The notes: a model not told the origin generated them from the sequence alone. A DNA stretch of 64,000 bases from Torymus aiolomorphi (GCA_036365515.1 CM070874.1:117370235-117434234), one strand, 5' to 3'; numbered from the stretch's first letter, positions 28,914 to 43,441 are shown. Translations and numbers: made by a program.

Positions 28914-29790
28914 GAATACACAGAATTGAACAAGAATTGTCGAGGAAAAAGAATCAGAATCTATATCTATTAAGCAACGGAGTGTACTATGAATGGAACA
29001 CATAAAAACGAATTGAATGTCATTCGGCTGATAACTGCGTCAGATTGAAAAAAAATAGGTTTATTACCGATAGTGGTACAGTAAAGCGATATTATTATAG
29101 TAACACACTCATATGTGGCGAGAATATAAAAACGCCATCTATTACAGAACGAAAAGCAAACTTTACAAACTCTCGCATTCACTTTGCTTCACAAACGAGC
29201 CATTGACAAAAACTTAAACAGCAAATACAGCGATAAATGTATCTAATTATAATTTTACATTATTCTATTATCGATAACAAATTGCTTGCTCAAAAGCGCA
29301 ATAAAATAGCCCGGGAGTTTCGTCCTCGCCATATTTATAGTTTATCATTAAATACTTTCATTTCGCGCGCATGCGCGAGCGCGTGTCACTCCCGCGGTAA
29401 TGATAATCGTGCGTGATTTATGCCGGAGGAAAATGACATTTAACATTGCTGAATAAATTACGCGCGTATACACAGCGGAGGGATAAGGCATATATCTGTA
29501 TACGCGGTGCGCGCATCCGCGCCGCGATAGTAACGTCCTTAAGTCGCGGCGCCGTAACAGGTTTCACCACTGGCTGCAAATCCCTACAAACAACTGCGCA
29601 CTTCGGCTTTCCTCATTCTCCGAGGCGGAATATATACCGTTACCGCGCGTTATTTTCTACCCAAAGTCCGCCCGTGAGATTAAAAGTCGCTGTTTTTTTT
29701 TCGACAGTATATAGCCACGTGTGCGCACATAGTCATCGTTGTTCCATTTTTTTGGTTATTGTTTATAAATAATAGCCGCCGAGAGCCGCG

Positions 29791-29830
29791 CACGTGAAGT
29801 CGTTATATAAACAGTACAGCTGAGTCAGAG
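29791..29830 (+). promoter_or_regulatory. Possible core promoter (low confidence)
   Basis: E-box CACGTG (29791-29796), TATATAAAC starting at about 29804, and a TCAG initiator-like site at 29825-29828. The TATA-to-initiator spacing is slightly short and no downstream exon could be supported. Confidence 0.18.
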
Positions 29831-31084
29831 CAGAAGCGACGAAGATATATTCTAATTGCATCACGATGCGAAATACATTTATTTAAATAATAAACATCAA
29901 GCGAACGATAATAACAACTTTTTTCTCCCCGCGCGTTTCACAAACAGCCAATATCACGACTCTAGGTTTTATTTTCAATTTCGCACTGATAAACAGCGAT
30001 TTCAGCCTACTGGAACATTCCGATCGGAATCCTTTCTCTTTTGTTTCCTATTCTCTTAATTCTGCGCGAGCGCGCGCCTTCCTCTCTTTGTCTCTCGCGC
30101 GCGCGAGTATTTGCGTTTCTCTTTCTTCGGCGGCGGTGACGCAGTTCGTATATAACGACGAAACTCTCTACCGTTATGTTGCCTCGAGTGTCCTGCGCGC
30201 TCGCTCGATCACATGGTATTTAACGGTAAAAGGATACGCGCGTGTGCGCACTCGTGCGAGTGAGGTATAGGATATACACACGCGCACATGTAGTCTATTA
30301 ATAGATGCGCGAATTTGAAAATAGACAAGACGAGTCTCTTTCGGTGGGAATTAGCGCAATATAACGCGAGGAAAATTGCGCTGTATGATGTTTGTGAGGT
30401 GTAGTAGCGTTATTTTTAGATTTCGCGCGTGATAAGACGTTTGGAGTGACGGGCAGGTTGTTGAACTTGTTATTGCGATCGGTATTTAAACAGGAAAAAT
30501 ACTTAAAGAATGAACGCAAAGAATACCAAACTGTTTGACCTTGTTAAACAGATTTTCTAATTTTAGTGTATGTTTTATGTAAATCAATGTAGGTGGTGTG
30601 TGAGCTTTGAGGAAAAGTATAATATAGGCTGTTTTATTATGTTTAGAAAGAAATCGAAAATTCATTTCGTGGCTTCGTGCAGCAACATAATTAAAAAGTA
30701 TTTAAAACTTAATAATTAAATAAAAAGGAAAATTTCAGTTAACAATCAATCGGTAATTACGTATAAACACCATAATTCCGTTAATCTTGGCTTATAGTTT
30801 TCTAGCTAATTCGAAAGGTGGAAAAGTTTTATCTATTAAGACTGTTTTAGACCTTCTTCACTGAGAAAAGGATTTGTTTACTGTTAATATGGCATTGTAA
30901 TAGTTAACATGCATATGTTTAAATATGACCAAATATAGGCATTGTAACAGTTATAATGCCATGTTAACAGTTAAGTTACCATGTTCTCATAAACAATTTC
31001 AATATGTTATCTGAGAACATTGATATTGTAATAGTTACAATATACTTATTATAGTAGTTTTTTTATCTAATGGCTAACTTTTTA

Positions 31085-31279
31085 CCAGGATGATGTTGTT
31101 TTATATCAAAAACGTTTGAAATAAAAACTCCATTTAGTTTTTTACTCCAACGTTTCGGACATTTTTATTGTTTATCCTGATGAGGGACATAAACAATAAA
31201 AATGTCCGAAACGTTGGAGTAAAAAACTAAATGGAGTTTTTATTTCAAACCTTTTTGTTATATAACAACATCATCCTGG
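31085..31279. repeat. 195-bp near-perfect palindrome
   Basis: Paired positions sum to 62364 throughout. Arms run from CCAGGATGATGTTGTT inward through GAAATAAAAACTCCATTTAG to CCAACGTTTCGGACATTTTT. The innermost 29 bp are perfectly complementary around the loop CCTGATGAGGGAC. Differences are confined to a few bases around ATCAAAAACG versus CCTTTTTGTT. Confidence 0.9.
31145..31219 (+). ncRNA. Hammerhead-like core inside palindrome
   Basis: CTGATGAG (31177-31184), stem II GGACAT (31185-31190) / ATGTCC (31202-31207), GAAAC (31208-31212). A perfect stem III is available: CTCCAACG (31145-31152) with CGTTGGAG (31212-31219), followed by TT at the cleavage position. Stem I is poor, because the sequence that should form it pairs better with the stem II loop as part of the palindrome. 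One extra G follows CTGATGA, as in the motif at 26080. It may be a degenerate or ancestral ribozyme. Confidence 0.35.
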
Positions 31280-31620
31280 TAGAAAATTTGCTACTAGACT
31301 CAAAAACTACAATTTACAAGAACTTCTACCATCAGCTACATTCAAATCTGAATATGTTATTAGTTAATATAGATATTGTAACTATTACAATATCACATTT
31401 TATCTTTAAACATGTCAAATAGTTGTATTTCAAATAGATAAATATGTTAACAGTAACAATATTCTTCTCTCAGTGTTCGAAGTGGCCTTTGAAAACCTTC
31501 AGAGTTGGGTTCCCTCCCACTAGGTTATTACATTTATGAATCCCATTAACAATGTAAACAAACCTGCAGTAGATAATGACCATATGACGTGTACGCGAGG
31601 CATTCTTCGGAGTAAACACC

Positions 31621-33651
<2,031 letters not shown>

Positions 33652-33914
33652 CCCTGATAGAAATGTTTACCAGAAGCTAGCTATTTTTCAGTTAACTTTA
33701 TGGCTAAAAACGAACATTGCTTGTGTTTCATAATTATTATGTACCAATCCAAAATAAATTATGGCATTTACACTTCATAAAATATGTATTTTAAATAACA
33801 TAGTAGAACTTTTAGATAAATTATATTATTTTTGCATTATGATCGACTTTTGCTAAAAATGCTTCCATTTAATTAACACGTTAGCTATAAAATATGCTTA
33901 ATTTTCTACGAGGG
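33652..33914. mobile_element. Candidate MITE, CCCTGATAGAAA-type ends
   Basis: The left end CCCTGATAGAAATGTTTACC and the right end, read inward as CCCTCGTAGAAAATTAAGCA, match at the CCCT-N-TAGAAA motif and again at TAGCTA about 25-30 bp inward. The 263-bp interior is AT-rich and non-coding. Target duplication unclear. The end motif resembles those at 662 and 35703. Confidence 0.5.
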
Positions 33915-35164
33915 CAACCAATCGATTTACTTATTTCGTCACACCACGCCGACAAAAAAAGTCCATCATCCGCGAGAAAGTGCGCGCGCGTCCTCCGTTC
34001 CTCGCCTACTGCGCATCGCAGCTCGCGCGCGCGCGCCTCTCTTCTAAAATTAGCCTCGTGCACATGATCGTTTAACCGCCGGTAATTGCAGCCCTCTCCT
34101 TCGCTCTATACGTCTCGCAATCAGCGGCTCGTTATGCAGGCCGCCGCCGATCGCGCATTCGCCGCGGATATAAACAAGCCCCCGACGAGGGCACCCTCAC
34201 CCCCCTCGTACATATATTTGCATAATTGCGCGAGCGCCCGCGAGAGAGAGAGAGCACAATTTTCGCGCCGTTATTCATTTTGTTTTTATGGCGCTTAGAG
34301 GCGCCGAAATTACACGCGGGGGCGGATTAGTACGGAGCCCTGTTCTTCCGCTAGCTGCGCTCTTCTTCTACTTTTGGCGCACGTGAGGGGGTGTGTGTAT
34401 GCGTCTTTTTGGCGAGGGTGAGAGAGAGAGAGAGAGAAGTACCGCGGGGCTGCCACGCGCTAAAGCGGAAGTTTCCGCGAGTTTACGAGCCTCGGGAACT
34501 CGCACTTTTATGGTTCATGAATTTTTGTTCTACTCGCTGCTGCTGCTACTACTTCTTCACCTTTTTTGCGCCCGCGCAAGTAGCTCCTCTTCCTACTCGT
34601 CTTCTCTCTGTCTTTTTTTAAGGCGCGAGCGTGTGATGCAAATCTTCCTTCCTCCGCTAGTTACCTACATTATTTTTTGCAGCGAGAGCGTACTTTGCGC
34701 GCGCGAGAATTTACGCCTGTAACGCAATATGTATACACGCGATTTATACGCGCAGATGGAAAATGTCTTCGAGCCCGCAGCTCGTTTTGCATAGTTTGTT
34801 CGCCATTCAAATTGTAATTACGGCTCTTAATCTTTGATCTCCCGATGTTTTTCCTCTTTCCTTCTCGAGTAATTTGTTAATACAGCGGTGCATTAGTTAT
34901 TTTCCTGCATGCGAATTGCACACATATATGCATGTATATATACGTTTCGTCCATTGCGCGCACGTGCAACCCATCGCTACAGTCAAAACGGATGTTTCTC
35001 TCATTTGAATAAACAAACACGAAATCGTTTTTTACGTATTGTTAAACTATTTACGAAACACGGTAAAAATTATGATAATTATAGTAAAGAAGTTGTTGAA
35101 AATACTACTCAAGTGAATAAGTATTCGTTTTCACTATGCAGATTATATATATAAACTTTATTTT
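33915..35164. other. CpG-rich then AT-rich DNA, no gene supported
   Basis: The CpG- and AG/CT-rich part (33,960-34,720) yields low-complexity frames only. Confidence 0.5.
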
Positions 35165-35703
35165 CCTAGTGGAAATCCAAAACATTTAACTAATAACTGA
35201 CTATTTATTTTAGAAACTTGCTATATAAAGTGGGAATTTATCTTGTCCAGTTTCTTTTTCCTCTATTATGTGTCTATTTAATAGATTGGTAAGTAGAATG
35301 AGTTTTTCGAAGACAAGCACAAGCTTGTTCTTGAGTATTTTAAGGGTATTAAAACTGATCAGTTTTTTAGTCTGGAAATGGCTTGCAGAAGGCTTGCTAT
35401 TATGACAAGAAGTGAGAGAGACAGAATCAAATGGGGAAATAAAAGTTTTGCTGAATTATTCATAGAAGGAGTACAACAAATGATTTTTTAGTTAATGTTA
35501 TTTATTTATATTTTGGTAAATCATCCAATGCACTTTAATGCTGTTTCATATACGAGATAATTAGTAAGAAAATCAAATACGAATATTTTGTTGTGACGTC
35601 AATCTAAGAAATAAGCAAATAATGGTCGAAAAATCGTTTCATCATAGCCACTAATTAGCCAGTTTTACTAGCTATTTTCTCACTTCTTGAATTTCTACCA
35701 GGG
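35165..35703. mobile_element. Candidate non-autonomous element, CCCTGGTAGAAAT-type ends
   Basis: The left end CCTAGTGGAAATCC (35165) and the right end, read inward from 35703 as CCCTGGTAGAAATTC, match over the CCTRGTRGAAATYC motif. Further inward both arms carry ACTGRCTA-like sequence. The interior contains an open segment that does not look like simple AT-rich DNA. No target duplication was identified. Confidence 0.4.
35297..35491 (+). other. Open reading segment of unknown origin inside the element
   Basis: Between an in-frame TAG (35294-35296) and a TAG at 35489-35491 lie 64 sense codons with no upstream ATG at the start. The peptide is compositionally protein-like, with the pieces FFEDKHKLVLEYF, MACRRLAIMTRSERDRIKWG and FAELFIEGVQQMIF. 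I do not recognise a family. It could be a transposase fragment, an exon captured by the element, or chance. The stop codon and the nearby element end suggest a C-terminal exon. Confidence 0.3.
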
Positions 35704-38700
35704 TTGCAACATATTATCAAACGTTTTTGTGCGGCAAGCATATAAATATGCAAATGAAATTGGAAAGGTTTTCGCTAATCTCCGCAGCCTAGACTTAACC
35801 CCGTTGAATTTTAAAGCACCGCACTCTTATCAATTTGTAATTATAATAGATTCTAAACAATTTCCCCGAGCGACAGACAAATACGTCTTAAAACGTAATC
35901 AGCCGTCGCAAAATAAACATGCTCTATATATATATATACCACATATAGACTGTGAACCAGCGCGTGTCAGCGCGTCGCGCGAAAAGAGATCGAAAGCAAA
36001 AAACTTGCGCGAGTTACGTATAATAGTGAAGAACCGAAGCCCAATACATTATCAGCGCTCCGAGTTCTCACGATTATGTATTCGCACGTGCGCGCTCTTC
36101 GTCCGTCGGGGAATAATTTATAAGAAAAGCGCAGGTCTTCCGACGCCGCACTCGCGAGCGCGCAGATAAGATAGGCAGCCGCGCCGCGTTTATTTGTGTT
36201 GCTCAAACAATCGGTTTTCCTTACTACGATACTCGTCGATTTGCAAGAATAACAGCCGATACGGTGGCGTCTATAATGTTCCTCGACGCCGCGCGGCGCG
36301 GTTACGTGTATTTGCCACCCTTATCTCGCCGTCGACAAGTGGCTCGTCTCCGCAGTAGGCGCGTGGCGCGCGCGCGGGAAATTTTGCATGTAAGGTGGAT
36401 TACAGACATGTTTGCATATGCGGTCAAGATTTATACGGATGTATGTATATACTCGATTGTTGGAGATTTCTTTATCACCGCACTTGACTCGGATATATAT
36501 GTAGTGAATAGCGGGGATAGTACAGGTGGTCGTGTATAAAGCGATCGTGCGAAAAAATCATGCGAAGTTCCCCTTGATGCGCACGTACCAGGAAAGGCGT
36601 CACGAGGAAATTACAAATTTAGAGTTTTCTTTTTCGTGCGCACGCACGCGGCCACAAATGCGCTGGCACAATATTAGTTTGAATAATGCATCGCGGCATA
36701 ATCGCGCAACGAAGTTAGGCGCCATTATAAACATTTTCAAGTCAAATTTCCTTAGAAAATCCGTGGGATTGTGTAAGTCGAGAAGTGTACAAAGTCTTTG
36801 AATTTTCTAATGTTCGATGTGTACGTTATATTTGAAAAGAATTTTAGGTTCTTAAAGCTTAAAATATGTTGCAAAAATTCTTATAAGGGTAAATTTCGAA
36901 TTCTTATAGTAAAACTATATATTTATAAAGAAATTGTCATCAAATTTTTTATTAAATTAAATTTTATTCTCAATATTTTCACATTTTCATTTCAGAAAAA
37001 CGAATCGCATTACCAAAATTCAATAAAAATTAAGTTTTATATAAAAGAAACATAAAAAAAGTTAATGTAATATAATTGCTTTGTTATCGGTTGTTTGTCT
37101 ATAGAGAAGTATCTCTACGATTATTTTTGTTTATTTGCTGCATTTAAAAATACTTTATTTAGATTACGTAAAATTTAAGAAAAGAAATCGCACAGGTTAA
37201 GACAATTTATAAATGCAGGATGTATCTGCTAATGTTATCGTTATTGTAGCATTTACATAATTTTGTAGAATAATACCTAAAAACTTTATGCATGGCTACT
37301 GCCAGAAACTTCTCTATTGCAGTAAGTTACGTTGACGTGACTATTGACGTCAATGAAACTACTTAAATACACAGGTGAATTGTTATTTAAAATTTAAATT
37401 AGCTTCAATTTCAAAAATAATATGTTTAAACTTTTGATAACGATGGTGTGCACGTTTAAATATGGGAACACATATCTTTTCGCTAATGAACATAATAAAC
37501 GAATTCTAATTTAAAATCTTACGTAGCTTTATCCTGTAAACTAAAGAAATAATATATTATAAAAAAAATTAATCGTAAAATGTATAATAAATAATACGAA
37601 GAAACTTTCCCTTTTAGCGCACATTTTCCATAAAATACAACCTATACATGTCATTTTACAGCTCCCAACACCATAATTTGAAAGAACAATTTTGACTTTA
37701 TCGCTCATTTAATCTAAGTGAGCTGCAGTTTTGGAGCTCAAAATTAGAATAAATTTTCCAGCTATAAAACTGGTAGGTGATCACTTCGTACATAATCTCT
37801 CATAACCATAGCAAAGCCATACACAATGTCGCAACAATGAAACGTATCGAAAACGCGTTTCCCCATACATATTTGTATTTCGCAAGGCTTATCGGCGCTA
37901 TCGGGCTATTTTTCCTGATTGGATGAAACGCTATGACGTACTTATTAGACAATTGATCGCACGCCTAATATGTATGCGAACGAGGAAAAACGCAGACACG
38001 TGAACAAGGTACTTCACAGGCGGTTGTCCAATTATTTATACACTATCGTCGAAAAAAACTAATACATCCGCGCTCTATTATCTTATAGCAATTAAAGAGA
38101 TAGCGCACGTGGCTGAAATCACGTAAACACGCGTGCAAGGAGTCAACAACCCCACGCGGCAAGAGATGGACGATTTTCTTCGTAGGCGGCGAGTTGCCGG
38201 TTTTCCGAGATTTTCGACGGTCTTCGCGCGTGCCCAGTATGTAGAGATGAGATAACGTTATGAGCGCGTGCGACGCACGGCATTCTAATGCGCAGTAATG
38301 CTTTTCTTAGGAAGCGATGACTGCTTTATTCACGCGTAAGCGTCAAGGGAACGAGGGCGATTGCTGTAAAACGCGCGTGAAAATGTTTTTTATGGACTGT
38401 TTTTACGGATTACCGGCGACTTTTTTTTCTCGAGAGCGCTGTTTAACTTATCATTTAATAAGGATAAATGTAAAATACATAATCTCACGTGCTCAGTGTG
38501 TTATGGGGGTTAAATTAATACGTAGTAAACGTTCTCATTTACGAAAGTTTGACATAATAAACTTTTTTATATTGTTGGATTTCCTTTTGTGTTGGAAGCC
38601 GGTTAATAGGCAAAATGTTAACAAGGAAAACTATCTAAATATTTAAGTAACATTGTATTTATCACATTAAACATCTGATATCCATTGCCGATAGGTAAAC

Positions 38701-40717
38701 TCGAACTATCATCAAAAATAGATCCACTTATTGACCTTTTTTCCTTTTGTCTTCGAGACAATCGCGGCAGTATTAATAGATTTCCGGTACGGCCTTACAA
38801 ACAGGAATATAAAAAACGGTACACGACTTTTCTCGATTAATCATCAGGCACAAAATAATACTCCCACGTCATTCGGCCTATATCTATTAACACACAAGAA
38901 CTATTCACGGAGAAAACAAGTTTCGTAAGGGATAACAACAACAACAACAGTTTTCAATACCAGGCTGCCGCTGCATCTCCATGATTGTTCAAACCCTGCC
39001 GCGCAAAACATCTTGAGCAAACATATCAGCCTGAACTACGCGGCAAAGCGAAGATAAATGAATTCTCAATTGCCTAGCTCATGACCTTCGCTGCTCATGA
39101 TCATTTTTCGGTTCAATGGCAGAGAGCCTCGAACGCTACGGAGGTGTCATATATACCAAAACGGCGTGTCACTTTGGCTAATTCCACGAATATATCAATC
39201 ACCGGGGCGAAGAAGCCGCCGCCGTCGTCGCGTAAAAAGGTTGTTATATGCGGCGAGACTGCAATGCAAATAAAATATTATACCGGCTTTTAAAACTGTT
39301 AGCAGACTCGTAAAGACTAATGCGCGCGCGCGAGTGTATATATGAGCGCGAAAGCCGACTTTGTTTTTCGATTCAGCGGCTATAACAGAAGAATTCCTGC
39401 TCACGAGGATGACGCTGGATTCCCGGTAGAGAATGAGAAAGAGTAATAATCGAAGTGCAAATTCAAATGAGCCGCGCGCGCGTATATTAAGTATATGCAT
39501 GAGGTTCGCGGGAGTGGAAAGCTTTGTGACGCGCGCATGCGCACATGACTCGCGTCACAGGTGTCGGCTTATTAAGCAGTGTTCTCTCTATATGTGTGCA
39601 TATGGGTGTACGCTCGCATTACATTTCGCTGTGAAGAGAGGAGTCAAGGATGCTTTCGCCTTAGAGACTCGTTTTTCGCAATGGTTTTTGCCTGATGCGC
39701 AGAGTCGACGATATCTGATTGCGCGATGGTTATACACAGCAAAGTCTTGTTTATTATTATTTGTTTCCGTGATCATGTTTGTTTTTGTTTTTAGCATGCG
39801 GGTTATTTTGTGGACGTAAGTTCGCTATTGTCTTTTTATTACGTTAAATGACGTACCTATGATTAATTACTAGTTGCGTCGAAGGCGCCGATAATATCGC
39901 GCCTAAGTGCTGCAACGGAAGAATTTTTTATAATTAATTTTTAATTATTTTTGTTATTATAGGATGCTGGCATTTGTATTAAAAGAAATATGCTTGCGTT
40001 CAATGTCGAGTAACTTCTATGGTGAATACCGAAGGCTTGATTGAAAAATCTTTGGAAAAGAAACTAATTTGTAAGTACTTGAGTGACGTTTCTGTGCAGG
40101 TGACTTGAAAATTTAAATATTTATTAGTTGCGATATTAATCAACTCTGTACACCGATTAGTTTTTTATTCTCGAGTTCACCTGCCTTGCGATTTGCAATT
40201 TCGTCTGATTACATTGGTCGTACTCTAATGCAAAGCTTGAGTGCAGTTTATCTAAAAGATAAGAAATTTCATTCAGCTGCCGTTTGCTGCCATTAATTAT
40301 ACAAGTACATATTATTTGCATTGCTTTATTTTACTTTATACAGACATTTCAAAGAGTCTTTTTTTTTCTTTGGAAAGCGTGTAAAATGCATTCCCATGTA
40401 CATCGCGATATACAATGCACAAATGTACGACCATATTTAAAATTAATATAAAGCATAATGTACTATGTATGTTTTTACTGATTGTATATAATAACGCGCA
40501 GCATAAATAAATAGTGAGAAGAAAGTACCTGTTATAAATTTAAAGTAAGCTATAAAAACAGGACAATGACAATTTCAGTGTAAATATGTGAAATGTTTGC
40601 ATAAAGGAAAATTAATAATATATTTTCTACGAAAATCTTAATTCTACGAAAACCAATGTAATTATTTCGAAATCTACTTACTATACGTATTATTTAATAA
40701 TAACCTACTATTACTAA
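35704..40717. other. Mixed DNA, no gene supported
   Basis: CpG-rich patches (35,950-36,400; 38,100-38,300; 39,290-39,560) lie in AT-rich DNA. Two CRE-like sites sit close together: TTGACGTGA (37,332-37,340) and the palindrome TTGACGTCAA (37,344-37,353). Frames up to 160 codons (35,687-36,169) lack recognisable domains. Confidence 0.45.
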
Positions 40718-41432
40718 CAAGGAGAGTGCACACCCTCTGGGGAACGGATTTCAGCGGCCATTTGAGAGTCGATTTCTGGTATCTAGAAATGAAGCTCAGT
40801 GTTTCTAATTCCATCTCATAGCCCCTTTTTCTTGAGATATGGCCAATCTAATCTCAAATATCCTCTATTTCGTTAAAAAATGAGGTCTCTTCTATTGAAT
40901 GTTACATTGCAAGTATTTATAATACGAAAACGAGCAAAAAAGATTATAAAAATAGACACAGCAAAAGCTAAAATTTAAGCTTTGATTCGTTTGAAAAATA
41001 TTGATTTTTCAGGAAATTAATTATAAGCAATCAAAGATAGTGTAAGAAAACGGTCAAAAATTTATCTTTATTTTAAGCGATTCAATGGATCTTATTTTGA
41101 ACCATTTTTTACGCTATCTTTGATTACTTATAATTTCCTGAAAAATCAATACTTTTCAAACAAATAAGAGCTTAAATTTTAGCTTTTGCTGTCTATTTTT
41201 ATAATCTTTTTTGCTCGGTTTTGTATCATAAACACTTTCAATGTAACAGTCAATAGAAGAGACATAATTTTTTAACGAAATAGAGGATATTTGAGATTAG
41301 ATTGCCAATATCTCAAGAAAAAGGGCCTATGAAATGGAATTAGAGACACTGAGCTTCATTTCTAGATTCCACAGAAATCGACTCTCAAATGCCCGCTGAA
41401 ATCCGTTTCCCGGAGGGTGTGCACTCTCCTTG
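40718..41432. mobile_element. 715-bp palindromic MITE
   Basis: The left end CAAGGAGAGTGCACACCCTC (40718-40737) is matched exactly by the reverse complement at 41413-41432. Complementarity continues inward for most of the element, through AGAAATGAAGCTCAGTGT and TAATCTCAAATATCCTCTAT, to a small loop near 41,075, with scattered mismatches and a few short indels. TAA lies directly outside both ends, compatible with a 3-bp TWA-type duplication such as PIF/Harbinger makes. No coding sequence. Confidence 0.85.
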
Positions 41433-42796
41433 TAAGTTAAATATTTCTGCTTTGTTTTTTTATTTAGAATTGTTTTCTCTGATATTAAAAAAACCTTAGG
41501 CGACCTTTCATTCTTCCTAAGCGTTCGAAAGATCAAAAATAGCCCATCGATCGCCCGTTACGGGAAAAAATCGCAATCGATGTCAAGGAATCCAGTCCCT
41601 CTCTCTCTCTCCGTTTCTTTTTTTTATCACCGAGAAATGCGAAATTACAATTTTAGATCCGCGCGCACTCGCGCAGCGTATATATAATACGTACATGTGC
41701 AACACGCACACAGACTCTCGCGATATTCCCCGATCAATTAATCACTTTCGTCACTCGCGGCGCTACCTGGACTTTGAACTGTTTACTCGCGCGCCGAGTA
41801 TGCATCACGTGAATGGTATGAAGCTGCAGGCGCCTATATACCTGCGTCAGTTTTCAGCGAAAGCTCGCAGCGATTGTGTGCGATAGACCGAAAATCGCGC
41901 GTAGAAAGGCGCGCTTTATTAATCGGTACGAGAGCGCTTAAACGAATGAAAATGAGTTATCGGATTATTCCGGAAACGTTATCGTGTGCATATATGCGAG
42001 TGGAATTTTCTTTTTAGAAAATAGCGTTGATTTTCAAGTGCATTCACAGGGATTTAAATGTTACATTTTGTGTAAAATGCGCACATTTTTGGGGCCGAAC
42101 AATTCAAGGATGAATGGATTGGATTTGTGCTATATTTTACTTTTAAGATACATTTAAGCTCAACTAAAAAGTAATATATATTATTGGATGACATGCAAAT
42201 AATAAAATATATAATGAAGCAGGTACAATCATAAATAAAGTAAAAATGTGTATTGTTTCATTTTTAAAAAACTTTGCTCGAGCTTTACAATAAATTGTTT
42301 TTCAATTTACGCGGATATTCAAATTTGGTAATAAAATACACACTTTGATATCAATTGAGGCCAATGAGGTATTTGTTTTATCGCACGAAAATAAAGTATT
42401 TCATGGAAAGTGTTACATGAAGGTTGTTTGCGTTTTCTGAATGTGCAGCTGGAGAAAGTTTTAAAATAGAGAGCGCGTCCCTACGTGATATTCTTGTTAT
42501 GTATTTGTTTCTGTATGTTGGCCGAGTTGCATCACAGCGGCGTATTTGTGTGCAAGCAGATTCTCTTTCTTTTTTATGTGAATAATACGTCTGTTTACGA
42601 AAATAAAAAGAGCGCGTGAAATATATACCGAGCACACAGTTTGTAGACTAAAATAATGGGTAATTTATTCAAAATTATTCACGCGTTTGATGCGATTTAT
42701 TTTCGTCCGCATGATGTGATCGGATAATCTTTGACTTGAGTGTATTCAATGCTACAGCCTTCTGATACATCTTCATTAATATCTTCTATAAATTAA
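41433..42796. other. Mixed DNA, no gene supported
   Basis: Mostly AT-rich with a CpG-richer patch at 41,660-41,940. Nothing recognised. Confidence 0.5.
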
Positions 42797-43441
42797 TTTT
42801 ATTGCTTGTTTATGTTTTTTCGTGGTTCTCGCTTTGCATATCGTGGAAAGTTCGTTGATGTAATCGCCTTTGCGCAGCTCATTGAATTAGAACTGATTCG
42901 CTCTAAAGTCAATAGACCGAAAGTGTGGTTTTTATTCGGCGCCGCGTTGAATATTCCTTCTAATCCAACCGGCATTTCTTTCAACACACCGAAATATACC
43001 GGTAACAGTGTGCTCGACAAATATCTATGTAATGTCCATTTGCATTACCTTAAAATGCTCGTTTACATGAAAAATTCGTGTGTCTTGAGGAGAAAGAACT
43101 CTATTAATTGCATTAAAAAACTTGTTTTTGTTTCTGGAGCTCAGTTTGAGCTCCCGGGCGAATAGACTAACGGCGTGTTTACATTACATTTTGGAGACAT
43201 AAAATTTTTGCGAATTAACGGCACTTTATATTCATTTAAATGCTTAGGCTGTTTGATTAAGATCTCTGTAAGAAGAGTCGTTATGTCTGAAAGTAGACGA
43301 CAAAAAATGAAAATGTTTGACGTAATATTCGTTAATAAAGGAACAGCAATCAACAACCACCTAGTTGAAATAAAAATGAATTCAGTATTTCTCGTAGCAT
43401 CCAACAAAAATTCTGTCCAGCAAAGAACTAAATCGAATTAA
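42797..43441 (+). pseudogene. Unidentified reading frame interrupted by one TAG
   Basis: One plus-strand frame is open from 42797 (first ATG 42812) to a TAG at 43163-43165 and, in the same frame, on to a TAA at 43439-43441: about 214 codons with a single stop, unusual for DNA of this composition. The peptide includes VDVIAFAQLIELELIRSKV, FGAALNIPSNPTGISFNTP and, after the stop, MKMFDVIFVNKGTAINN. An antisense frame (42799-43020, 43141-43407) is also fairly open but has more stops. I do not recognise the family. Options are a decayed gene, transposon or viral relic, or an exon pair with the stop in an intron. Confidence 0.3.

Larger units (their letters stand above)
27162..30858. other. Mixed DNA, no gene supported
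   Basis: Contains three GATTTTA repeats (about 27,168-27,186), a CpG-richer zone (27,540-28,320), a TA microsatellite and CpG-rich patches at 29,340-29,600 and 30,060-30,290. Open frames, including a 145-codon minus-strand frame at 27,426-27,863, have no recognisable domain. Confidence 0.45.
30859..31475. mobile_element. CACTGAGA-ended MITE containing a central palindrome
   Basis: The left end CACTGAGAAAAGGATTTGTT (30859) and the right end, read inward as CACTGAGAGAAGAATATTGT (31475), are followed by TACTGTTAAYAT in both. The 617-bp element carries repeated short palindromes of the ATATTGTAAYWRTTACAATAT type (about 31,022-31,043 and 31,372-31,393) and other TGTTAACAGT motifs. Its centre is the long palindrome at 31085-31279. 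Flanks give no secure target duplication beyond TT on each side. Confidence 0.65.
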
